From NCBI RefSeq assembly GCF_018446385.1, contig NC_056001.1, positions 109,160,436 to 109,224,435 of the forward strand: a stretch of 64,000 nt of DNA, given 5' to 3'. Below are positions 31,696 to 41,207 of the stretch, piece by piece (position 1 is the first letter of the stretch; the number at the start of each line of letters is the position of its first letter). The stretch comes from Zingiber officinale (taxonomy: Eukaryota > Streptophyta > Magnoliopsida > Zingiberales > Zingiberaceae). Below the pieces are notes generated by a model. It searched no databases. It saw nothing but the letters and a program-made list of their open reading frames with translations, and was not told the origin of the DNA. The position numbers were made by a program, and so were the translations under genes.

Positions 31696-34600
31696 TTACA
31701 TTCTTCGAAGTCCCAAAGACTTTATATGCCCATAAAATGACTCTTTTGTCAATGGCTTAGTAAAAGGATCAGCAAACATATTCTGTGTAGGGATATACTC
31801 AAGAATAATATTTTTCTTGTCAACAATATCCCTTACAAAATTATACTTAATTTCTATATGCTTACCTTTGCTGTGATATTTGAGATCCTTGGAAAAAACT
31901 ATCGCAGCTTGACTGTCACAGTACATAGTAACAGGACTCCCACTATCCTCAGCAATCTTTAGATGCTTCAGGAACCTTCTTAGCCAAACAGCCTCTTGCA
32001 CAGCCGCTGCGCAAGCCACATACTCAACTTCCATTGTCGACAAGGCTACACAAGCCTGCTTCTTGCTATTCTATGAGATGGTGCCACCATTCAGCAAGAA
32101 GACATAGCCGGATGTGGATTTTCTGTCATCAAGGTCCCTTGCCCAATCTGGATCTGAGTAGCCACTTAGGCTCATATCTGATCCTTGGAAACAGAGGCAA
32201 TAATCAGTTGTTCCTTTAAGATATCTGAATATCCTCTTCACTGCTTTCCAGTGTCTCGATTCTGGGTTTGAATGGAAATGACTAACTAAGCCAACAGCAT
32301 AACTTATATCGGGATGAGTACACAACATAGTGTACATCAAACTACCAATGGCACTGGCATATGGATTCTTCTTCATTTCGGCTATTTCCTCAGGAGTCTT
32401 GGGATACATACTTTTGCTCAAGACAGTACCTTTCGCTATAGGCGTCTGTTCAATGTTGCAATCTGACATATTGAAGTGTTGTAGCATCTTAGTGATATAA
32501 GCTTCTTGAGACAAACCCAAAAGCCTCTTTGATCGGTCTCTAACGATCTTCACTCCTAAGATATACTCTGCTTCTCCCATATCTATTATGTCAAATTGTG
32601 ATGAAAGCCAACTTTTGACTTCTATCACACACTTTATGTCACTTCCAGCTATTAGCATATCATCAACATATAATGATAAAATGTCAAACTTTTCTTTTTT
32701 CCTTTCTTAGGTAAACACAATGATCCTCATTGACCATTTCGAAACCATAAGATAATATTGCTTCATTAAATCTCATGTTCCATTGTCTTGACGCTTGCTT
32801 TAACCCATATATAGACTTCCGAAGTCTACATACTCTTTTCTCTTGGCCTTCAGCAACATAACTTTCTGGTTGTACCATATAGATTTCTTTGTCAAGATAA
32901 CCATTAAGGAAAGTCATTTTTACATCCATCTGATGTAATTCCATGTCATATTGTGCTACTATAGCTAGGATGACACGTATTGACACAAACTTCACAACTG
33001 GGGAGAATGTCTCTTCAAAGTCAATACCCTCCATTTGAGTATATCCTTTTGCAACTAATCGAGCTTTGTATCGATTAATCGATCCATCTGCTTTCCTCTT
33101 TACTTTGAGAATCCATTTATTCCCGATAGCCCTTCGGCCTGGAGGAAGATCGACTAAATCCCAAACTTGATTCTTTCTCATTGACTCCATTTCTTCATCC
33201 ATTGCAATTTTCCATTCTTTTCTAACTGAGCTTCTCAAAACTTCCTCAACTGTTCGAGGTTCCTCATCATCAACTGGGAGAACCATCAATGCCTCATTCT
33301 CAATATCAAACCTTCTCCGAGGAATAATCTGACGACTACTTCTTCGAAGGTTAGACTGTTGAGAAACTGACTCATTCAGTGGTAAATTACTCCCATTCGG
33401 TTGACTAGATTCAGGCATCTCCTGATATGTTGATAAAGGAACATTATCCTCCTCCTCTATCTCATATAGAGGAATTGTCTTATCAACTTCTCCTCGTGTT
33501 GGGAACTCAGTTTCTAGAAAAGTAGCATCTCTTGACTCTATTTCAGAGATGGTTCCATCTTGTTGCTCACCAATAAAAACATAACCCTTAAAAGTCTCAG
33601 AGTACCTTATAAAAATACACTTCTTACCTCTGGGTCATAATTTTCCATATTCGTGAGTCTTATCATGAACGTAGGCAGCTGACCGGTCTCAGATTACTTA
33701 AATCCAGCTTTCTGCCTGCCCAACGTTCATGTGGGGTAGATGGAACTGACTTTGAAGGCACTTTGTTAAGTATATAGGTCACAACTAATAATGCATCTCC
33801 CCAATAGGAAATTGGCAAATTAGCATGTGACATCATAGACCTAACCATTTCAAGAAGAGTCCTATTTCTTCTTTCAGCAACTCCATTTTGCTGTGGAGTT
33901 CCAGGGATAGTTAGCTGTCTAATAATCCCTTTCTCATTACACATTGTCTTGAACTGATCAGACAAATATTCTCCTCCACGGTCAGTACGCAAGGTTTTAA
34001 CCTTACGTTCCAATGGATTCTCAACTTCGTTCAAGTAACGAATAAAGCAATCCAATACTTCAGATTTGTGAGAAATCAAATACACATGACCAAAACGTGT
34101 GAAGTCATCGATAAGTATAATGAAATAAGAACTCCCATTTCTAGCCTTCATATTCATTGGACCACAAATATCCGGATGAATTAATTGCAATGGCGATTCA
34201 GTCCTAATAGCCTTACCAAATGATTTTCTAGTCGTCTTTCCCGCAAGACAATGCTCACATATAGACAAGTTAATCTTAGCATGAGTGCCTAATAGGCCCT
34301 CCTTAGCTAATCTATTCATTCGTTCTTGTCCTATATGCCCCAATCTAGCATGCAAAATTTCATCATTAACATCAGCATTACTAGTAAGAGCAATGTTTGA
34401 AAAATAACCATAATTATTATTTGGTTCTACATCAAGAACCATAAAACCATTTGTTACATAACCATACCCAATTAACACAGAGTTAATTCGAAGTTCCACA
34501 CAATGGCTATAAAAATTTATATTGTAACCTAAATCAAGAAGACAAATAACGGAAACCAGATTCCGTCGAATCTCAGGAGCGTACAGGACATCATGTAGAA

Positions 34601-35685
34601 ACAAGGTGCCTCCACCACGTAAGTTGAGCTTGCAAGTGCCAATTCCTTTGACTTCAATTCTTGCATTATTTCCTACATATATCCATTTGTTGCCAGCTGG
34701 TACCCGACGGTACTCCACATATGTTGCTTGATCACGAGCTACGTGGTTCGTTGCTCCTGAATCTACAATCCACAAAGGATACAAATCAGCTAACAACACT
34801 GTACTTGCAACATATTGCTCATGGAAAGAAGATGAAAATGGATCTATCTTTTTAGGCTCAGCACACTCCCGAGCAAAATGGCCCTTCTTGCCATAGTTGA
34901 AGCAGGTCAACTTGCTCCTAGGTTTTTGTCCATTTTTCTTTTCTATCTTCTTGATTTGGTTTTTCGCAGCAACAATATTAGCCTCCTTTCCTTTTCCCTT
35001 TCCTTTCCTGAACCATTTGTTCTTATTCTTGGAACCAGAACCTTCAGCTACAAAAGCTTAACCAGAAATCCTTGCGAATTCAACCCTCTCCGCCTCAAGT
35101 TCCACATGGCGTGAGACATCAGTGAAAGTCTTGATACTCTCACTATGGGTCAGATTCAGTTTCATCATTTCCCAAGAATCAAGAAGGGAACGAATGAATG
35201 CCTGAACCTGTTGTTCATCGGTCAACGCATAACCAGCAGTCTTAAGCTCTCGTTTCATGTTGCCCATCTCCCTGAGATGTTGGGCCATGGTAACATTCGA
35301 GCGCTTTTTACAGCTATCAAACTTAATAGTTAGCTGATGGAGCTTACTCAGACTGACTCCACTGTACTTCTCTCTAAGGGCTACCCAGACAGCATGAGCC
35401 GATGGTAATGGCTCATATTCAAATACCAGGTCATCCACCATTGAACTAATCAATATACCCTTAGCAATGGAGTCTTTCCTTTTCCATGCCTTATAGGCAT
35501 CAAGGTCACGTTTGTGCCGTGTTGTGCTGTAGAACCATCAGCTGGTTCTTCTATGATTTGATTTATAGCCTCTAGAACTTCTTGTTCCTCAAAACGTATT
35601 GTATCTTGAGGTGTCAGATTTTATAGTTATCCCCATATAATTTTTCACCCTTATTGAGTTCAGCTATGATGTTTTTAGTTGCCAT
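31696..35685 (-). pseudogene. gag-pol: Copia gag-pol polyprotein, broken by stops and frameshifts
   Basis: From the ATG at 35685, gag opens MATKNIIAELNKGEKLYGDN and continues to a Gag domain (MAQHLREMGNMKREL). A TGA stands where Trp is usual soon after the start, and a TAA ends the domain near 35058. The zinc knuckle [14 protein letters not shown] (34905-34864) has Tyr for the second Cys. Protease has [10 protein letters not shown]. Integrase (about 34330-33670) has HARLGH...CEHC and catalytic residues in [16 protein letters not shown] and VAERRNR. RT (33418-32560) retains QMDVKMTFLNG and YVDD, but a frameshift in an A-rich run near 32690 separates them. RNase H ends with ADPFTKPL and a stop at 31696. 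The domains are well preserved for an element with LTRs this divergent. Confidence 0.95.
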
Positions 35686-36094
35686 GATCTACATAAATAA
35701 ATAAATTATGTATTATTTCAGTGTAATTCATATATGTGTAATTATTTATTGACTCAGTGTAAATTAGAGTTAGTTTACAAAATCAAGTGATAACATTCTT
35801 TCCACTCATCATTTGTATGTTCTAATCTAATCAACACTAATCAATCATATTACACACATCCCATCTAATGAATGAATCATTATTAAAATGAACTAATCAT
35901 TTTTCATATGAACTAATCATATGGATATATGAACAAATCATATCATGAAATGAACTAATCATTTCCAAGTTTGTTAACATATAACATAACTTTTCATTAT
36001 ATAATTCTGTTCGTACAGAACAACAGAAATTATTACATGACTCAAAAACTAGATGAGCTTACACTGTTTGTACATAATGACAATAAACATAACA

Positions 36095-36595
36095 CTAATA
36101 AACTAGATAAGCTAGCACTACTCCCACTAGGATAAACACTAATATAGCAGCCAACGCTATCCCTATTAACTTGGACTCATTTGGGATAATCTCAGATGGG
36201 GCAGTTTTAGGATTCTCCATCAAATCCATTTCTAGATCTTCCTCGAGCATCTCCTGGTCCTCTTCAGACTCTTCAGGCATTTCTTCACCCATATGGTGAA
36301 GTAGTTCCTCACACAGTACTGAATATGTGACGCGCCCTTCATGACACCCCCATACATAGTCTGCTATTATCCTGGGATACTCTAGCAATGAATGCATCAA
36401 TGTCCAGATCCTATAACTGCCCAGGACTAGAAACTCTTCTTGCTCAAGTTTCCAAAATAGTCTATCCAGCTGTCTAACATGTCCATCGACTCCATAAGCA
36501 GACTTATACTCTATCTCCTGAATCTCCTCTCGGAGCTGGTTTCGCCGCACTTCGTGACAAATCAATGTGGTAATCGTCCGTGTCATCTGAAAAAT
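36095..36595 (-). CDS. Copia leader ORF: acidic protein with C-terminal membrane segment
   Basis: An open frame of 167 codons lies between the primer binding site and gag, on the same strand as gag-pol. The chosen ATG (36595) follows TTTTTCAG, which looks like a splice acceptor; an in-frame ATG lies further upstream at 36637. Residues 1-95 are charged and probably helical (MTRTITTLICHEV, HVRQLDRLFWKLEQEEF, EYPRIIADYVWG). Residues about 105-130 are very acidic (EEMPEESEEDQEMLEED). The last ~24 residues are hydrophobic (IALAAILVFILVGVVLAYLV), so the protein would be tail-anchored. I do not recognise the family, and an extra membrane ORF before gag is not standard for copia elements. It has no stop, although gag-pol beside it is broken. 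Confidence 0.6.
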   Translation of the reverse strand: MFQMTRTITTLICHEVRRNQLREEIQEIEYKSAYGVDGHVRQLDRLFWKLEQEEFLVLGSYRIWTLMHSLLEYPRIIADYVWGCHEGRVTYSVLCEELLHHMGEEMPEESEEDQEMLEEDLEMDLMENPKTAPSEIIPNESKLIGIALAAILVFILVGVVLAYLVY

Positions 36596-36637
36596 TGAAT
36601 TTAAATAAGTCAGTACAAAACCGACTAACCAGTACAA

Positions 36638-37590
36638 AATCAGTTTAATTCAATTTACACAGGCATACCATCATTATAAATCAAGAAAAACAAATCTTCT
36701 TGATTTTCAGGAGTTTAAGTCGACTGACCCATTAGACTGGTCAATCAGGAGTCCAGATGCTAAACTTAGTTTAATGTCCTCATTAGAACTAATCTAATTG
36801 GATCTATGTTCTGTTATCATTTAAGCCCATTTGAGTCAATCTCAGACTTATTGATCAAACTCAGGTTCGTTTGATTCGTCTAATTGCTCATTGGATTAAG
36901 TCTGACCCATTAAAACAAATCTAATCTTTATGATCAAATTTGACACAACATAACTAATCTGGTCATATTTGATCAGCCCAACTTCTGTAATCAAACTTAC
37001 CCCAATTAATTCAGTAATAAACCGAACGGTTAAACCAACAAATAATTTGAACCAGCTTCAGGTATTATTGAATTAAACTGGTCTGCTTAAATCAACTAAT
37101 AATTTAAACCAGACCTGAGTTTGATAGGACAAGTTGGTAGGGTTCCATTTTTAGTAAATTGAATCATAAATTAATTAATATTTATTTATTTTAATTAACT
37201 AAATACATATATGTATGTATTATTAATTAGTAAATAAATATTTAATTAAATATTAATTAGTGTGCATGATCGTGAAGAAGCAAAGAAAAAAAACATCCAT
37301 GCACTCTTTAGTTTTTATACACGTTTTTTTTTTAAATTCTTTACTGTACTTTGTCAAATGAGCATTGTTCATCCCCTTTTTTTTCTAATCGATTCATGAA
37401 TCGATTCAACACATAAGTGAGGCACTGTGCCATCAATTGAATTCCTTATTCAATCGATTCAAATATTTGAATAGATTGAACAATCGATTAAAACAAAAAA
37501 AAAACGCGCACTGTTCATCTTCTTCGCGACAGAAAAAAACAGCGAGCTATTCTCACGCCGATTTTCATGCTTTCAAAACCATGATTTCGT
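36638..37590 (-). other. Copia 5' leader, no coding seen
   Basis: About 950 bases between the primer binding site and the leader ORF. AT-rich, with TAATTAATATTTA-like runs at 37150-37265 and repeated TTAAACCA motifs near 37030-37120. No domain was recognised. If the leader ORF is expressed by splicing, its intron would lie here. Confidence 0.5.
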
Positions 37591-37602
37591 GCTCTGATAC
37601 CA
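37591..37602 (-). other. Primer binding site of the copia element
   Basis: On the minus strand TGGTATCAGAGC, the classic complement of the 3' end of plant initiator methionine tRNA. It follows the LTR end with one base between. This fixes orientation and the edge of the right LTR. Confidence 0.92.
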
Positions 37603-37603
37603 T

Positions 37604-38015
37604 TGTTGGTAATTTGAGAGCATGAAAACTAAAGCGAAGCAAAACAAAATCACTCACAGTGATCTCCCGAAGATATCGCAGCTGAAGACGCCGCCGGTCG
37701 ACGAAGAGGTTGTCGTTGTAGGAAGAACGATCACGGAGCAACCGAAAAGTACTTCAAGGTTCATGAGCCAAATCCCAGCCGTTGGATGTTCTCCTTTGCT
37801 CACACACGATTACCTCATGGCTACGCTCTCCGATCACCTTTGCAACACCAATTGTTCGCACCCATTGCTCTCTCCTTCTTTGGATATGCGATTGGACGCT
37901 GCTTTTATAGGAAGTCTGAGGAATACTAAGGGGAAAGGACGCCGCTTCGTCTCCTTAGCGTTTGCAGCAAAAGGAGTAACGAAGGGGAACCCTTCGTCTT
38001 CAGTAACGCCTCACA
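37604..38015 (-). repeat. 5' LTR of the copia element (right copy)
   Basis: On the plus strand it starts TGTTGGTAATTTGAGAG and ends ACGCCTCACA, followed by the CCAAG duplication. The minus-strand TATA box CTATAAAAGC lies at 37910-37901, about 300 bases from the inner LTR edge, and would drive the element's transcript. Confidence 0.93.
37901..37910 (-). promoter_or_regulatory. TATA box in the copia 5' LTR
   Basis: CTATAAAAGC on the minus strand, conserved in both LTRs (also 30375-30366). It is a strong match to a plant TATA box at a normal place in a short LTR. Confidence 0.65.
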
Positions 38016-38020
38016 CCAAG

Positions 38021-38215
38021 CATATCTGGCCAAGGAAGTGGAGCATTGGACAACCAAGAGAAAGGAATTCTTGCCCTTCCAAGAATTTTACAATCTACTC
38101 AGCGGTCGCGTTATGAAGATGCTCCAACCTAGGGCAGACAAGGCTCTTAATCAATTACAAGAGGCTGGGAGTAGTCTACCTGCCGACCCACCTCTGTTGG
38201 GTTCGGAGCGCAGCT
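38021..38215 (+). pseudogene. Gene H, C-terminal fragment
   Basis: This continues from 30052 once the copia element and one CCAAG copy are removed. One frame reads KEVEHWTTKRKEF, then FYNLLSGRVMKML, then ALNQLQEAGSSLPADPP, and ends at a stop near 38215. The QLQEAG...LPADPP part lies where genes A and B have QLHAQDFLRSVPSADF and QAFEQGFLRSAPPATF. The sequence then changes abruptly to AT-rich LTR-like DNA at about 38216. Confidence 0.5.
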
Positions 38216-39327
38216 GATATAATGAATCATGGATCTTTTCATGGTACATATAGTTTTGCACATAATAACATAAAAACATACATCAAGTCCTTGATAAGTT
38301 TGAATGATATCACTCGACATATAATAGCCCACGTGTAACTCCTCTAGTGGTATCCACGCGTACTAGATCACGAACTTGACAAGATCCATTAGGTGCTAGC
38401 ATCTTGGATCGACAAAGACTTGGAAGTGCAATCGATCTCTTCTGGTGGAAGAAAACGAAGAAGAAGTTGATGAGGGAGAAATGGAGAGAACAAATTATAC
38501 TATCGAATCTTTCCGAGGATGGCTACTTATAGCCTCCAAGGAATACGAAAAGTTAAGTTCTCAATAAATTCATCATTTATAATCTTCGTTAATTAGGAAG
38601 ATGAAGAGTTATATTCTCCATAAATTCTTTATTTATGAGCTTCATTATGATGACTCTTCAACTTCTCCATTAATTATCATTATGATGACTCTTCGAATTC
38701 TTCATTAATCATCATGATTATGAGTATTTGAATTCTCTCTTCTTTGTATCAAATAAATCCATATTTGATCTTGATCTCAACTAGCTTCCGATACCATTGT
38801 TCATGTCTATGTGCTATGCGTGCAACCTTCTAAGTTTTATACACGAATGTAGTGTAAATCCATACACAGACTAAGGTAACCATCTAGCAACAGTTTTTAG
38901 CCACGTAACGCGATAAAATTAATATCAGTCATAAACTGTAAATCACCATGAACCGATTACTGTGTAATTCAATCTCTTCATCTAAGCCTACATCCCAATT
39001 AATTCGATACATTATGCATCATTACCAAATTAATTATTTTACTTGATTTCCAAGATATAATAGACTCCTCTTGAATGATAAATCATTCCTCCCATGACCA
39101 TAGATTTCGAGTCACTAATATCTCTATCAAGTGGCCAGGATGTTAACTCCTAATCCAAGAGAGCGATGAATTCTTTATTGACTCAACACTATTCTCTCTA
39201 CATTTTTCCATACACCCAACTGTCGTATTAATCACAATCGATTAAAGACTACTTTTAACGACGTCAAAGCACATAACTCCATGCATAGAATAAATGAAGG
39301 TCTCAAGTCAAAAGATCGGTTACACTC
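38216..39327 (-). mobile_element. Possible partial minus-strand LTR element, left part
   Basis: At 38784-38796 the minus strand reads CAATGGTATCGGAAGC, close to a Met-tRNA primer site, next to a possible LTR that opens TGTTCATGTC on the plus strand at 38797. The possible LTR continues to 39327, is split by the CACTA element, and resumes at 46458, closing ...CACTAACA near 46810. The part left of the primer site (38216-38783) contains GCTATAAGTAGCC but no open frame. No second LTR and no coding domain were found, so this may be a truncated or non-autonomous element. Confidence 0.35.
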
Positions 39328-39349
39328 CACTACAAGAATTTTTGCATTC

Positions 39350-39530
39350 AACAACACCCAATAGACAACGCTTTTTAATAAAAACGTTGTCGTTCTTTGT
39401 TTTACAACGCTTTTAGTGAAAAGCGTTGTCTATGGTATTTACTTTTTACTAAAGACAACGATTTTTAATGAAGTGTTGTCTTTAGTGTTGTTGTTTATGG
39501 TCAAAGACAACATTTTTTTAAAAAACGTTT
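39350..39530. repeat. Left subterminal repeats of the CACTA element
   Basis: Short units with AGACAACG followed by a T/A run, and inverted forms such as AAAAGCGTTGTCTATG, spaced 30-60 bases apart. In CACTA elements such motifs bind the transposase-associated protein. Here that is inference from position and family. Confidence 0.75.
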
Positions 39531-39619
39531 TTTAAAGTGTTGTGTATGTTTCCCCTAAACTCACTTAAAATAAATTCGCAGCCCTCGCTTTGCTAAACTC
39601 TAAACCCTCAACGCGCGCG

Positions 39620-39770
39620 CGCCTTCTCCTCACCACTCCTCTCCACGAGTTCTCCTCTCCACTCCTCTCCACGAGTGCCTTCTCCTCTCCTTCTCCTCTC
39701 CACGAGTGCCTTCTCCTCTCCACTCCTCTCCACGAGCGCCTTCTCCTCTCCTTGCCGCGTGATCTCCTCT
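39620..39770 (+). repeat. CTCCTCTCCACGAG short tandem repeat
   Basis: Five or more copies of CTCCTCTCCACGAG with CGCCTTCTC spacers. It lies in G/C- and pyrimidine-rich DNA that looks like a 5' untranslated exon, upstream of the retrogene insertion point. The short open frame over it is a by-product of the repeat. Confidence 0.7.
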
Positions 39771-39884
39771 GAACCCTAATCTTGACCCAAACTCCTCACG
39801 CAAAACTCCTCACGCCGGCCCAACTCCTCCAAGTCGAGATCCCTAATCTCGCATTTCCCCATCTCCTCAATCAAAGTCAGCTTA

Positions 39885-40450
39885 TCCTTTCTCAAATCTC
39901 TCGAGCCCTCGACGCAGATCCAGCGGAGTGTAGACGCCGAGCGGAACAATCGCCAGGATGGTCTGTATTGCGTGCCTGTTGCCTTTGTTCTTGATCCCCG
40001 TCGTTAACGCCTTGCCTCTGCTCTTCGATCTCATCGTCGGTAAGATCTACAGGCTTTTCGGCTGGGAATACAGAAAGCCTGCAAGGGTGCCAGCTGCTTG
40101 TCCATACAAGCCTGCTTCAAAAAATGTTGATGGTTTAAATGCAGGTACAGAGTCTCTTGTGGAACCTCATAAAAATTCTGCTACACAATCTGATAAAAAA
40201 GAAGAATAGAATCAGAGTCAGCAGCTGTTTCCATGCCAAATGAACAGTTTGAAGTTTGTATAAGCATGTTAAAAAATCCTACTTAATGATCTTATGGCAG
40301 TGTGTTACATGTGGTCTAATTATATAAACGAGTGCAGTTTCTGGCTTCTTCCTGTGGTGTTATGGCACATGGATGAGATGAAATGTGCATTCGATGCTAT
40401 TATTATTTCTTGAAATGTCGTCTGCTCAAAAAAAAAAAAAAAAAAAAAAA
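39885..40450 (+). mobile_element. Processed retrocopy with poly(A) tail and target duplication
   Basis: The copy ends in an uninterrupted run of 23 A at 40428-40450. The 14 bases TCAAAGTCAGCTTA occur before it (39871-39884) and directly after the A run (40451-40464). A poly(A) tail plus matching target duplications is the signature of LINE-type reverse transcription of an mRNA. The copy includes about 70 bases of 5' UTR, an intact coding frame and about 220 bases of 3' UTR. Flanking sequence on both sides reads as one continuous pyrimidine-rich exon of the host, so the retrocopy landed within the CACTA cargo or its donor gene. Confidence 0.85.
39958..40209 (+). CDS. C18orf32/UPF0729-family protein, intact retrogene
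   Basis: An 83-residue frame without intron or stop. It starts [17 protein letters not shown], a hydrophobic N-terminus with an early cysteine pair, followed by [14 protein letters not shown] and a short basic/acidic tail ending SDKKEE. This matches the small eukaryotic UPF0729 (C18orf32-like) family in length and in the MVC start; the human member is linked to endoplasmic reticulum and lipid droplets, while the plant role is unknown to me. The copy is a retrogene (see the surrounding retrocopy), so it lacks its own promoter unless it borrowed one from the host exon or transposon. The unbroken frame suggests a recent or still expressed copy. Confidence 0.82.
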   Translation: MVCIACLLPLFLIPVVNALPLLFDLIVGKIYRLFGWEYRKPARVPAACPYKPASKNVDGLNAGTESLVEPHKNSATQSDKKEE

Positions 40451-41207
40451 TCAAAGTCAGCTTACCCTTCCTAATCTTCTCACGGCTCCTCAACTCCTCT
40501 GAACCCTTCGATCTTAGTTCCTTCCTCGCAGAGCAGATTCGAGAGTAGGAGGAACGGAAGAAAGAAAGGTAAAATTTCTTCCATCCCTCTAGAATAAGAT
40601 TTTGTTTATGTTTGATTATTTTCCGAACTAGCCATTTTGCCGGATTCATACTGCATCAATTTTCCCCCTCCCCTGATTGTATTTTCTCATGATTTAGTCA
40701 TTCCTCGATGGCACGGATCGATGAGTACATAATCTGATGAAGACTGATTAAAAATATGGTTTGCATAGATGAGTACATAATCTGATGAAGTTTGTGCTAG
40801 GCACTATATATTTAGAGTTGTTGAAGTCAAAGTGAGGCTCAATCTGACTAAAATACCAAAACACTTTAATTAGGATTCCTGGTTCTCAATCACGTGGGAA
40901 TCAAAGAGGAAGTCCTACTCAAAAGAGGATGTCCAACTTAACTAAGGAGACTTCTTATATATCATTACATTATTTTTTTCATTGAAAATGAGGTTTTTTT
41001 CCATTTTTTATTATATGTTTAATAAGGAGGTCCTGTTTAGTAAATCTACAGGCATTTTGCATATTATTGGCAACTGATGATCCTATACAGAATTGATAAA
41101 CCTCTATAGTTCTACTTGTCACACTACTTTTTATTGCTTTGTACTGCTTTTGATGTTTTGATTTAATTGAAATTTGGAAGCCAATGTTAATTCATATTTT
41201 TTTCCAG

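Larger units (their letters stand above)
30058..38015 (-). mobile_element. Ty1/copia LTR retrotransposon with an extra ORF before gag
   Basis: LTRs 30058-30480 and 37604-38015 begin TG and end CA, flanked by CCAAG at 30053-30057 and 38016-38020. The primer site TGGTATCAGAGC (37602-37591) is complementary to initiator Met tRNA. A polypurine tract on the minus strand (30494-30481) reads GGACGAGTGGGAGA. Domain order on the minus strand is gag, protease, integrase, RT and RNase H, which defines copia. The LTRs differ at about 35 of 412 aligned bases, so this insertion is clearly older than the Tat element nearby. Gag-pol is broken. A separate 167-codon ORF before gag is open. Confidence 0.95.
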
